Source: Streptomyces sp. NRRL F-5126
Lineage (GTDB): Bacteria > Actinomycetota > Actinomycetes > Streptomycetales > Streptomycetaceae
Length of the DNA: 64,000 nt
Assembly (NCBI RefSeq): GCF_000721265.1
Contig: NZ_JOFZ01000001.1
Span: 248,001 to 312,000 of the forward strand
Direction of reading: 5' to 3'
Position 1 is the first letter of the stretch, and each line of letters begins with the position of its first letter. Below the pieces are notes generated by a model, which saw only the letters and a list, made by a program, of their open reading frames with translations, was not told the DNA's origin and did no database searches. Below are positions 52,696 to 60,594 of this stretch, piece after piece. Both the position numbers and the translations under genes were made by a program.

Positions 52696-52726
52696 GAGGC
52701 CCCTCGTTCATTCGAACAGGGGCCTC
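52696..52726. terminator. Hairpin right of attR
   Basis: 9-bp arms GAGGCCCCT / AGGGGCCTC with a 13-nt loop. It may be the original downstream terminator of the tRNA-Arg locus displaced by integration. Confidence 0.55.
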
Positions 52727-52774
52727 ACTGCTGCAGGGGTGCGCATAGATTCCACATCCCCCATTGATCATGGA

Positions 52775-52808
52775 AACCGTCCCGCTCCCGGTACGGGGCG
52801 GGACGGTT
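52775..52808 (-). terminator. Terminator of the RiPP operon
   Basis: 10-bp perfect arms (AACCGTCCCG at 52775 and CGGGACGGTT at 52799) lie about 105 bp after the methyltransferase stop, on the minus-strand transcript. Confidence 0.6.
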
Positions 52809-52912
52809 CGCTCAGTCTCAGCGTGGGGCGGCGCCTCGGCTCGGACGGACGCGTGTCCCCTCCAGCAGACACCGATACCACCCACACGCGAGCCCGGGGC
52901 AGTCGTCGGTTC

Positions 52913-54112
52913 TCACGCACCAGGGACGACCGGCAGCCACCAACTGGGCCCGTCGGCGGCGTCTTCAAGCCAGATTCGTTGACGGTCCGGCTCTACGCTG
53001 ACCCCGAACTTGGTTGGGGTCGGCGCCCCGGCTGCGTGCCACAGCGCGAGAGACCGCTCGACCTCGCCCCACAGCGACACCGGGCCGCCTTCGCGGACCG
53101 TCCAGCCGTCGCCGTCCCGCGAGAGGATCGCGAAGGACTCGTTCGCCGCATCGAGGACGTACGTACGCAGTGCGCCGTCGTCGGCCGGCATGTCGAAGGT
53201 GCGGGCGTTCGGCATCGCGAGCTGCGCTACGAACCCGCTGTCGGGCATGCGCAGCACCTCGGGCCCGTGAGGCGTCTCGCGCACCTTGCCGTCGTCGTCG
53301 CCCGGCAGCATGCCGAGGTTCGCCGGGGCCTCTTGCTGCCGGGCCATCATGAACGCCGAGCCGGCGAGGAACCGACCCGTCGCGCGCTGCCCGTCCTCGA
53401 CGACCAGACGCACGAGCCCGAGCGACCGCAGCCACCCGCGCAGCGTCGCCACAATGAGCCCGCCAGGCTGCGTCTCACGGAGCCACGCCCACGGGATGCC
53501 GCGCACGCCCATGGTGGCAATCGTGCGCGCGGCCCGGTCGGTGCGATCGGCGCCGGCGAGTCCATTGCCGACGACCAGCCGCGGGGTGTAGCCGCAGCGT
53601 TCGAGAGCGGCCCGGGCGCGGGCGGCGACACCCGGGTCGGTCTCGACCGAGGTGACTTGCCCGGCGCCGAACCGGTGACACATGAGCGCGGACGAGTAGC
53701 CGGTGCCCGTGCCGTACTCCGTCACGGTCGCCTCGGCGTCGGCGTCGAGCGCTTCGAGCATCTGCACCACCAGCGAGGGCAGCGTCGAGGACGAGGTCGG
53801 CGAAGCGCCTCTGATCGGCTGCGGGTCCGACCAGTCGATTTCGCATCCGTCGAACTGCGTGATCAGCGTCTCGTCGCTGTAGACCTTCCGCAGCCACGCC
53901 TCGGTGCCGACGAGTTCGGGCGAGATCGGTACGTACGTCGTCATGCCGGGGGCGTCGGTCATGACGTAGAACCGCGGCGCGAACTCGTGCCGGGGCACGT
54001 CCTGTACGGCAGCACGCCATTCGGGGTCGGTCACCTGCCCCTCGGCGGCGAGGTGTTCGACGAGCTCGTGCCGCAGCCCGGCGGCCGTCCTGTCGAGATC
54101 GAGTTCGGTCAT
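52913..54112 (-). CDS. tgmC: PIMT-like O-methyltransferase of a RiPP (graspetide/imiditide) cluster
   Basis: This 399-residue protein resembles protein-L-isoaspartate methyltransferase, with a longer C-terminal domain. The SAM-binding motif is VTEYGTGTGYSSALMCH, and VTSVETDPGVAARARAALER is the acidic ribose-binding loop. VPRHEFAPRFYVMTDAPG resembles the N-terminal PIMT region. In PIMT-containing graspetide loci the enzyme methylates Asp side chains, which then cyclise to aspartimide. It overlaps the ATP-grasp gene by 4 bp (ATGA). The symbol follows the tgmABC naming for ATP-grasp RiPP systems. Confidence 0.82.
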   Translation of the reverse strand: MTELDLDRTAAGLRHELVEHLAAEGQVTDPEWRAAVQDVPRHEFAPRFYVMTDAPGMTTYVPISPELVGTEAWLRKVYSDETLITQFDGCEIDWSDPQPIRGASPTSSSTLPSLVVQMLEALDADAEATVTEYGTGTGYSSALMCHRFGAGQVTSVETDPGVAARARAALERCGYTPRLVVGNGLAGADRTDRAARTIATMGVRGIPWAWLRETQPGGLIVATLRGWLRSLGLVRLVVEDGQRATGRFLAGSAFMMARQQEAPANLGMLPGDDDGKVRETPHGPEVLRMPDSGFVAQLAMPNARTFDMPADDGALRTYVLDAANESFAILSRDGDGWTVREGGPVSLWGEVERSLALWHAAGAPTPTKFGVSVEPDRQRIWLEDAADGPSWWLPVVPGA

Positions 54113-55074
54113 GGGTTGGTGCCTCGTTCCAAGAGATCAGCGAGCGCGGCGGTCATGGGCAGCCCGGTCGGGGGTTCCATCCATGCCCACTGACCCGACG
54201 GGTTGCACTCGATGAACGTCCACGCGCCGTCGTCGGACAGGGTGAAGTCGAACGCGCCGAAGACGAGCCCGAAGTGCCGCAGGTACGCGAACAGCGCGCG
54301 CTCGACGTCGGGCGGGGCCTCGACCGGGGTATAGGTGTGCGTGCGGTAGTCGGTGCGCCAGTCGAGCAGCCCCGAGTCGATCCGCACCGCGAACACCCGC
54401 TCGCCGATCACGGTCACGCGGACGTCGGCGACCTTGTCGACGCGGGCCTGCAACAGGTGCATGGTCCCGGCGATACCGTCGTCGATCTCGTCCTCGGCGA
54501 CCTCGTCGACGAGAACGGTCTGCGCCCGCCCATCCACGAGGTACAACGGCACCGCCAACGGCTTGTAGATCACGTGCCCGTGTTCCTTGACGAACGGGCG
54601 GGCGTCGTCGGGTCTGTTCGTGATCAGTGTCGGCGGCAGGGTGAACCCGGCCTCGGCCGCGGCGACGAGTCCGGCCGGCTTGTACTCGGCGTCGCCGATG
54701 CGGTTCGGGTGGTTGACGTACAGGCAGTCGGGCAGCGAGACGAGCACGCCGCCGAGCCCGTATCGGGCCTGTGCCGCAGCGAACCGCGCGTCTTGCTCGT
54801 CGAGGTGCGGGAAGGCGAACCCGGACGGGCGCCGGTAGTAAAGGGCCCGCACGCCGTCGAGCTCGGCGACGCGGGTCGGGGTCGCGAAACTCCCCCGCCA
54901 CCGTGCCGTGCCGCCGCCGATGTGGGCGGAGCACGACAGGGAGGCGGGGAAGTGACCGGAGTCGAGCCGCACGACCGGGACGCCCCGGCCGTACAGCTCG
55001 CCAATCACCATGTCCGCGGTCGGGTCGTCATCGTTCGTGACGACCACGACCGGTCGAACGTCGTCTCGTGTCAC
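54109..55074 (-). CDS. tgmB: ATP-grasp RiPP ligase (TgmB/MvdD-like)
   Basis: This 321-residue ATP-grasp protein has a pre-ATP-grasp N-terminal domain (VVVVTNDDDPTADMVIGELY), RALYYRRPSGFAFP, an ATP-binding loop region with GHVIYKPLAVPLYL, and the metal-binding end FDFTLSDDGAWTFIECNPSG (Glu/Asn). QWAWMEPPTGLPMTAALADL follows. Such enzymes join Thr/Ser/Lys side chains to Asp/Glu side chains (omega-ester or amide bonds) in a precursor peptide. It is encoded between precursor and methyltransferase, with 4-bp overlaps on both sides. Confidence 0.88.
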   Translation of the reverse strand: MTRDDVRPVVVVTNDDDPTADMVIGELYGRGVPVVRLDSGHFPASLSCSAHIGGGTARWRGSFATPTRVAELDGVRALYYRRPSGFAFPHLDEQDARFAAAQARYGLGGVLVSLPDCLYVNHPNRIGDAEYKPAGLVAAAEAGFTLPPTLITNRPDDARPFVKEHGHVIYKPLAVPLYLVDGRAQTVLVDEVAEDEIDDGIAGTMHLLQARVDKVADVRVTVIGERVFAVRIDSGLLDWRTDYRTHTYTPVEAPPDVERALFAYLRHFGLVFGAFDFTLSDDGAWTFIECNPSGQWAWMEPPTGLPMTAALADLLERGTNP

Positions 55075-55364
55075 TGGTCGGTGTCGTTACCCGTGTCCGT
55101 GTCGCCGCCGCCGTGGCCGTCGGGTGAGGTGCCGGTGGGCGGGTTGGTGCCGCTGCTCGTGCCGTGCCCCGGCGCCATGACCGGGGCACCGGAGGCGTTG
55201 AAGTAGCGGCTGGTCTGCGTCTCGGGGTCTAGTTCGACGCGAGTGTGCTGCGGTGCGTCGGCGGGCGGGTACTCGGTGAGGCGGCGCAGTCCCCACGGCT
55301 GTGCGGTGAGGTGCCCCTGCGGGATCGGGGTTCCCGTGGGGATGCGTTCGGCATGGTTGAACAT
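55071..55364 (-). CDS. tgmA: Putative ATP-grasp-modified RiPP precursor (TgmA-like)
   Basis: This 97-residue precursor has leader motifs at QPWGLRRLTEYP (residues 22-33) and LDPETQTSRYFNASGAPV (residues 45-62). Residues 66-97 are a Gly/Thr/Ser/Asp-rich core with ten Thr/Ser (69, 70, 71, 73, 77, 79, 80, 89, 91, 95) and five Asp (82, 88, 90, 94, 96). These are possible ester partners and aspartimide sites (D82-G83 is an especially prone pair). The ATG at 55364 has GAGAGG about 10 bp upstream. Its stop overlaps the ligase start. Confidence 0.82.
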   Translation of the reverse strand: MFNHAERIPTGTPIPQGHLTAQPWGLRRLTEYPPADAPQHTRVELDPETQTSRYFNASGAPVMAPGHGTSSGTNPPTGTSPDGHGGGDTDTGNDTDQ

Positions 55365-55747
55365 CGCTGGATGTTCCTCTCGTTGGCGTTCGGTAGGATC
55401 GTGCGATGGAGCACCGCCCCTGCCGGATGTCCGTTTACGGCAGGGCGGGGATCAGGGGACGGGGCGCAGCGTGCGCGGCCGTCGGTGCCTGCCGCCCGGG
55501 TGTGCACGGCGACCCACTTGCCCGCGTCGGGCAGCCTCTTGTGCGACGGGGCCGCGCCGAGGGCGTGTGCGACGCTCAGCATGCGGGACTCGATCGCGGC
55601 CGCGGCTGCGTTGCGGCGCGGCTCGGGATGCGTGATGAGCATCAGGCGCGAATCCCTGGTCGCCGATGCTGTCCACCCATGGTCGGACGGACAGGGACGC
55701 GAGCCCGCCGGATGTCGGCACGCCGGGGTGAGTGGCTGCGGGGTCAT
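55229..55747 (-). CDS. Uncertain open frame between anti-sigma-like gene and RiPP precursor
   Basis: An open frame of 172 residues starts ATG at 55747, sharing one base with the upstream stop (TGATG). It runs through the whole gap and overlaps the precursor gene by 136 bp in another frame. The left part of the protein (MLITHPEPRRNAAAAAIESR, SVAHALGAAPSHKRLPDAGK) looks protein-like, while the part inside the precursor gene is probably shadow. It may be a real short gene that has lost its stop, or only a leader region with the RiPP promoter. No family recognised. Confidence 0.35.
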   Translation of the reverse strand: MTPQPLTPACRHPAGSRPCPSDHGWTASATRDSRLMLITHPEPRRNAAAAAIESRMLSVAHALGAAPSHKRLPDAGKWVAVHTRAAGTDGRARCAPSPDPRPAVNGHPAGAVLHRTILPNANERNIQRCSTMPNASPREPRSRRGTSPHSRGDCAASPSTRPPTHRSTLASN

Positions 55748-56178
55748 CACTTCGCAATCACCTCGGCCCACACAACTTTCCCGAACGCGGCGTCGTCAAC
55801 GCCCCAGTGGCACAACCCATCGACGATGAGCAGCCCGCGCCCGCGGTCCCGCTTGTGAGACTCGGGCCGCTGCTGCGGACGCCGACGTACCGGGTCGCGC
55901 ACCTCGACCCGCGTACGGCCGTGGTGGGTGTGGAGCCTGAGCATGAGGGAGTCGCCGGGTTCGGTCCCGTAGCGAATGCTGTTGGTGACAAGCTCACTTG
56001 TGACCAACACGATCGCGTCGACGTAGTCCTCGCACACAGCCCGCTCGCTCTTCATCACGTACTCACGGACGAACTCCCGTGCCGTGCTCGCCGATTGCGG
56101 CTCGCCTGCCAACACCAACTCTCGCGGCTGATCGGGCCTCGGAGTAAGTTGCCGCGCGTCCTGTCCCTTGTCGACCAT
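55747..56178 (-). CDS. RsbW-like ATP-binding protein (HATPase_c_2)
   Basis: This 143-residue protein has the GHKL ATPase fold of anti-sigma factors. The N-box is IVLVTSELVTNSIRYGTEPG, and the G-box region is RDRGRGLLIVDGLCHWGVDD. The start at 56178 follows GGGAGGA. Streptomyces has dozens of such proteins; some are anti-sigma factors and many are orphan regulators. It is divergent from the XRE regulator and upstream of the RiPP genes on the same strand. Confidence 0.9.
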   Translation of the reverse strand: MVDKGQDARQLTPRPDQPRELVLAGEPQSASTAREFVREYVMKSERAVCEDYVDAIVLVTSELVTNSIRYGTEPGDSLMLRLHTHHGRTRVEVRDPVRRRPQQRPESHKRDRGRGLLIVDGLCHWGVDDAAFGKVVWAEVIAK

Positions 56179-56336
56179 GCGTGTCCTCCCGGTTACGGGT
56201 AGTGCGGTCACTCAACCTCGGGGCATCCTGTAGAGGCCACGAACCACCCGCAGACTGCATACGACGATTCGCGCAGCGCATAGCGGTACCGCACTCCGGT
56301 CCCATGCCGCGTAGCAAGAGGGGGAGAACAAATCCC

Positions 56337-57608
56337 GTGAATTGGTCCGCGCAAGCTATCCGCGATGCTGCACGAGCAGGCGACTACGGCCGGGTGGTGA
56401 AACTCGCCCGGGCCGGAGCCGCCCTTTCGCAGGGGCAGCTAGGGGAAGCCTGCGGGATGAGCCAGTCCGCGATTTCGCGCCTTGAGGGGAGGGGCGCGGG
56501 GTCGTACGAAACGGCTCAACTGTCGCGGGTGGCAAGCCAGCTTCAGATTCCCCCGCACCTGGTCGGCTTGGCTGACCACACAGCGGCAATCGTCGTGCGG
56601 AGGGATGGAAACGGAACCGATGTGGAACGGCGCAGCTTCCTCAGTGGATTCGCGGCGGTCGCGGCAGCGCCGGTGCTCTCCGCGGCGCCCACGCAGCAGG
56701 CGCACGCAGCCGAGACTGGCCAAGCGGCCACCCTTCGCGTGGCCACCACCGCTTTCCGGCGCCTCGACGGCACAACCCCGTCGCGGCAGCTCGTTGACAC
56801 GGTGCTGTCGCACCTCAAGTTGACGCAGTCGATCGCGCAGGATGCCGAGAGCAGAGACGAGCGGACAAGACTCGCAGCCGTCGGCAGCGAAGTTGCCAGC
56901 CTTGCCGGGTGGTTGCACTGGGACATGGGCGACAACGGGTCGGCCCGCATGTGGTACGGGGCATCGATCAAAGCTGCCCGACGTGCCGCCAGTCCCTTGC
57001 TTGCCGCGTATCAAATGGGGAGCCTTGCACAGTTCGAAGCGAACTCAGGGAATGCAGCGCAGGGGCTCGGCCTTGTCCATTCCGCGCGCAAGCAGCTCGG
57101 GCCGAACATGCCTGCCATTGCCGACGCGTGGCTGTCCGGCGTCGAGGCTCTCGCCCATGCTGCGGCCGGCGCAGAGGACTCGGCCGATGAGGCACTACGA
57201 GCCGCAGCTCGTCGAGCGAGGCAGATCGAACGCGAGGATGTTCCACCGTGGCCGTGGGTGTTCTCGTTCACCGAGGCCAAGGTCGCAGCGACCCGGGTGT
57301 CGTGCGGGGCACAGCTCGGGCTGCCCCATTGGATCACCAGTGAGCAGGACTCAACCGCCTCGGTCATGAGCTCAGGGCACAACAAGCAACGGGCGCTGCT
57401 GATGCTCGACATGGCTTCGGGGCATCTCGCAGCCGGTCGCCTTGACGGTGCATTCACCATGGCTGCGAGGGCACTCGAAGTGGGGTTGCGCTACAAGTCG
57501 GGACGCATCGTGGAACGGGCGCGCGCCGTGCGCCGCTCGTACTCCGGTCCTACGCCCCCTAGAGTCGTGCGCGACTTCGACGACCGCCTGCTCGGCGCGT
57601 TCCTGTAA
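56337..57608 (+). CDS. XRE-family helix-turn-helix regulator with TPR-like domain
   Basis: This protein of about 423 residues has an N-terminal HTH (LSQGQLGEACGMSQSAISRL). A hydrophobic stretch (FLSGFAAVAAAPVLSAAP) is followed by an alpha-helical TPR-like region to the end. I favour the GTG at 56337 because GGGGGAG lies 10 bp upstream; an ATG at 56304 is in frame. Such regulators often accompany RiPP and other small clusters in Streptomyces, and the C-terminal domain may sense a peptide. It is followed by a SLOG-like gene. Confidence 0.85.
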   Translation: MNWSAQAIRDAARAGDYGRVVKLARAGAALSQGQLGEACGMSQSAISRLEGRGAGSYETAQLSRVASQLQIPPHLVGLADHTAAIVVRRDGNGTDVERRSFLSGFAAVAAAPVLSAAPTQQAHAAETGQAATLRVATTAFRRLDGTTPSRQLVDTVLSHLKLTQSIAQDAESRDERTRLAAVGSEVASLAGWLHWDMGDNGSARMWYGASIKAARRAASPLLAAYQMGSLAQFEANSGNAAQGLGLVHSARKQLGPNMPAIADAWLSGVEALAHAAAGAEDSADEALRAAARRARQIEREDVPPWPWVFSFTEAKVAATRVSCGAQLGLPHWITSEQDSTASVMSSGHNKQRALLMLDMASGHLAAGRLDGAFTMAARALEVGLRYKSGRIVERARAVRRSYSGPTPPRVVRDFDDRLLGAFL

Positions 57609-57626
57609 CGGAGAGGGGTCAGGACT

Positions 57627-58148
57627 GTGCGTTTGGGGATCACCGGGCACCGCGGACTGTCCGCCCAGGTTGAGCGGACGGTTCGCAACGCCCTCGACGA
57701 CGAGCTGCGGAAGTACGACCCCGACGAGCTGCTCGGGGTGTCATGCATCGCGGACGGGCCCGACGCATGGTTCGCCGAGGCGGTGCTCGACCGCGGCGGC
57801 CGGATCGAGGTCGTCGTGCCTGCCGTGCAGTACCGCGACGGCCTGCCCGAGTCGCACCACCCGACGTACGACGAGCTGTTCGCGCGCGCGTCCGAGGTGC
57901 ACCGCACCGGCATGCGCGAGTCGACGTCACAGGCTCACCAGGCGGGGAGCGAGATCCTGGTCGGCCTGGTCGACCGGCTCGTCGCGGTGTGGGACGGGAA
58001 GCCGGCCCGCGGGTACGGCGGGACGGCCGATGTCGTCGCCTACGCGCGGCGTACGGGTGTGGCCGTCGACGTGGTGTGGCCCGAGGGCGCGACCCGCGAC
58101 CGGATGGATGGGTCCAAGGGTTGTCGTACGCCTGACGACCGCTGCTGA
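57627..58148 (+). CDS. SLOG/LOG-like nucleotide-binding protein
   Basis: This 173-residue protein starts with GTG after GGAGAGGGG. It begins MRLGITGHRGLSAQVERTVR, has ELLGVSCIADGPDAWFAEAV in the middle and ends with VDRLVAVWDGKPARGYGGTA and VVAYARRTGVAVDVVW. This is the Rossmannoid pattern of the SLOG superfamily, whose members bind nucleotides or nucleotide-derived messengers. It is 18 bp downstream of the XRE regulator, so the two are probably co-transcribed. Confidence 0.72.
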   Translation: MRLGITGHRGLSAQVERTVRNALDDELRKYDPDELLGVSCIADGPDAWFAEAVLDRGGRIEVVVPAVQYRDGLPESHHPTYDELFARASEVHRTGMRESTSQAHQAGSEILVGLVDRLVAVWDGKPARGYGGTADVVAYARRTGVAVDVVWPEGATRDRMDGSKGCRTPDDRC

Positions 58149-58353
58149 CTCGGGGCACCATCCGGATCATCCAGGGCTGATCGTGCCGGCCCGTGGAAGT
58201 GCCTCAGGCTCAGTGGGCGGGAGGGCTTCGGCGTGTGCGCCGGCGTGCCGTGGCAGGCACGGCGGGCCCGACAAAGGTGCTGCCGAGCAGGCGGGCCGCG
58301 GAGGACGCTCCGGTAGCATCGGGGGCTTCGATGGCTCGCCGATGGGGGCGTGT

Positions 58354-60060
58354 GTGGCTGCCAGGTACTTCGTCTCGCCGCGCGGTGGCCGGCGTGCCTA
58401 CCCCGACATCGCGTCCGCGCTCGCCGCTGCCGCGGGGCGGGGCCGGGCGGCGGTGGTCGAGGTCGCGCCCGGCCTCTACGAGGAGGCGCTCACCGTCCGG
58501 GGCGACGTCCAGTTGGTGGCGCTCGGCGATCCCGGGTCCGTGGTGGTGAGCCGGCCCGGAGGTGCCGTTCTCGACGCCTTCGGGTCCGTGCGGGTGCACG
58601 GCCTCGTGCTGATCGGCCGCGACGCCGATGTCGTGGGGTGCCATGCGGGCACTCTCACCCTCGAACACGCGGACATCCGCGCTCACAACGGCGTCAGCGT
58701 GCACGCGAGGCCGAACACCTTCGTGACCCTGCGGGACAGCCTCGTCCTGCACGGCAGAGCGTTGTTCGACGGGTCCCACGGGCTCGTCGAGCGGTGCAGG
58801 TTCACCGACGCCACCGACAACGCGGTCGCCGCCATCAAGGGCGCCGACGTCTCGGTCCAGGACAGCTGGATAGGCGGCAGTGCGATCCACGGTGTGCGGG
58901 TCAGCGGTGCGCGGGCGCGGGTCACCGGGTGCCGGCTGACCGACACCGGAAGGGCGGCCGTCGTGGCCGACTCGCAGGCCGAACTGGACGTGGCCGACTG
59001 CGTGATCGACGTCGTGCACGCGGAGGCGGTCATGTTCGTCGAGCGGTCCCGCGGCTCCGTCGCCGGCACGCGCGTCACCGGTGCGCAGCACGGCGTCGCG
59101 GTGGCGAGCGGCGCCGACCCGCTGGTGCGCGATTGCGTGCTCAGCGAGTGCCACGACACCGGGATCAACGTCCAGACCTCGGGGCGCGGCCGGTTCGAGA
59201 ACTGCGAGATCCACGCCGCGAAGAACGTCGCGGTGCTGTCGACCAAGGGTGGGGCGCCCGAGGTGCGCGGCTGCCGCATCGTCGGGGGGAATGTCGGCAT
59301 CGCCGTCGTCGACGCCGCCAGAGGCCGTTTCGCGCAGGTCGGGATCACCGGCCTGACGAGCGTCGCGCTGCGGGTCCACGACGAGTCCGGCGCCACGTTC
59401 GAGCACGTCCGCGTGGAGCGCTGCCCGGTGGGCCTGGAGACCCAGGGCAACGCGGGTACCACGGTCGACGTCACCGACGCGACGTTCGTCGACTTCGAGA
59501 TCTCCGCGGTGGGGGCCGTCGGCCGGTCCCGGGCCACGCTCAGGGACGTGGCGGTGGAACGCGGGCCCGTCGGCTTCAGCGTCGACGAGGAGGCCCAGCT
59601 GTTCCTCCAGGACTGCCGGGTCAAGGCGGTGAGCGCCGGCGGGGTCGCCGCGTTCGGCAAGGCGCGTCTCGTCGCGAAGAACCTCACCGTGACCGGCTCG
59701 GAGGCGTTCGGCCTCTACGGGACGAACGCCGCCTGGGTGGACGTCGTGGACAGCGAGTTCGCGGACTGCGCGTTCACGGGCGCGCTCTTCGACGGCAAGT
59801 GCGGCGGACGGCTCGAGAGCTGTTCCGTGAGCGGATCGCAGGGCGTCGCCGTTCAGCACAACGGCCTCGTCAGCCTCGTCTCGCTCCGCACGTCGCTGCC
59901 GGTCACCAAGCGGGTCGCGCAGCCGGCCGGGGGTCCAACGACGGTCATCAACAATTACTCGGGCCCGCAGTTCAACGCCGCGGTGTATGGCGCCCAGTTG
60001 GCGTGGAACAACATCAATGCCATCCAGCAGCAGACGAGCGAGGACGGTGCCGAGGAATGA
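58354..60060 (+). CDS. Right-handed beta-helix repeat protein with C-terminal AWNN/IQQ motif
   Basis: This protein of about 568 residues has no signal peptide. It begins VAARYFVSPRGGRRAYPDIA and continues with about 20 beta-helix coils (LEHADIRAHNGVSVHA and GRGRFENCEIHAAKNVAVLS are examples). This fold occurs in pectate lyases, NosD-like and adhesin proteins. The last 60 residues leave the helix and end VINNYSGPQFNAAVYGAQLA followed by WNN and IQQQ, a motif shared with the next gene. Start choice: GTG at 58354 (GGGGG just before); ATG at 58342 is possible. Function unknown. Confidence 0.8.
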   Translation: MAARYFVSPRGGRRAYPDIASALAAAAGRGRAAVVEVAPGLYEEALTVRGDVQLVALGDPGSVVVSRPGGAVLDAFGSVRVHGLVLIGRDADVVGCHAGTLTLEHADIRAHNGVSVHARPNTFVTLRDSLVLHGRALFDGSHGLVERCRFTDATDNAVAAIKGADVSVQDSWIGGSAIHGVRVSGARARVTGCRLTDTGRAAVVADSQAELDVADCVIDVVHAEAVMFVERSRGSVAGTRVTGAQHGVAVASGADPLVRDCVLSECHDTGINVQTSGRGRFENCEIHAAKNVAVLSTKGGAPEVRGCRIVGGNVGIAVVDAARGRFAQVGITGLTSVALRVHDESGATFEHVRVERCPVGLETQGNAGTTVDVTDATFVDFEISAVGAVGRSRATLRDVAVERGPVGFSVDEEAQLFLQDCRVKAVSAGGVAAFGKARLVAKNLTVTGSEAFGLYGTNAAWVDVVDSEFADCAFTGALFDGKCGGRLESCSVSGSQGVAVQHNGLVSLVSLRTSLPVTKRVAQPAGGPTTVINNYSGPQFNAAVYGAQLAWNNINAIQQQTSEDGAEE

Positions 60061-60548
60061 CGGATCCGGAGAATGAGCCCGAGAACGAGCCCGAGAACGA
60101 GCCCGAGAACGAGCCCGAGAACGAGCCCGAGAACGAGCCCGAGAACGAGCCGCCACAGGCCGGCAATGTCGACGGGCCGGTGTTCAAGGCCCCGGTGTCG
60201 GGCTCCCAGTTCGCCTGGAACAACGACACGGTCAGCCAGATCCAGCAGAACAACGGCGCCGTCGCCCCGGGTTTCGAGGCGCTCGCGACACTGGTGACCG
60301 ACCTGCTCAGGGAGCTGCCCAGGGCAGGCCTCCCCGGCCAGGACCGGGAGGACGCCGAGTCCGCGGCCGGAGAGGTGCTCGCGACGATCGCCCGCCCTGA
60401 CGGGCCCCAGCGTGGCGCGCTCCGCCGTGCCCTCGCCGTGTTGAAGGGGGTGCTGGCCCCGGTCGCGACCGGGGTCGTCGCCGGTACGGCCGCGGGCACG
60501 CAGGAGTGGGCCCAGAAGGCGATCGAGGGTTTGACCGGCGCCCTCTGA
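60057..60548 (+). CDS. Small protein with ENEP repeats, AWNN motif and helical C-terminal domain
   Basis: This 163-residue protein is coupled to the beta-helix gene (ATGA). After MTDP come seven ENEP tetrapeptides, then the motif GPVFKAPVSGSQFAWNN and IQQNNG, which resembles the C-terminus of its upstream neighbour. The remaining 100 residues are helical (FEALATLVTDLLRELPRAGL, ALRRALAVLKGVLAPVATGV). I recognise no named family. The shared motif suggests that the two proteins interact or co-assemble. Confidence 0.78.
   Translation: MTDPENEPENEPENEPENEPENEPENEPENEPPQAGNVDGPVFKAPVSGSQFAWNNDTVSQIQQNNGAVAPGFEALATLVTDLLRELPRAGLPGQDREDAESAAGEVLATIARPDGPQRGALRRALAVLKGVLAPVATGVVAGTAAGTQEWAQKAIEGLTGAL
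60069..60152 (+). repeat. Tandem 12-bp repeat encoding ENEP x7
   Basis: Seven copies of GAGAACGAGCCC (the first with GAGAAT) lie in frame at the beginning of the small protein gene. Nearly perfect identity suggests recent slippage expansion. Confidence 0.92.
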
Positions 60549-60594
60549 CCAACGGCGACGGGCGTGCCGCGTCCCGGCGGGGTCGCGGCTTCGC

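Noticed and set aside
60069..60152. Short tandem repeat considered as a CRISPR array
   Set aside because: The 12-bp units are contiguous without spacers and are in-frame coding repeats.
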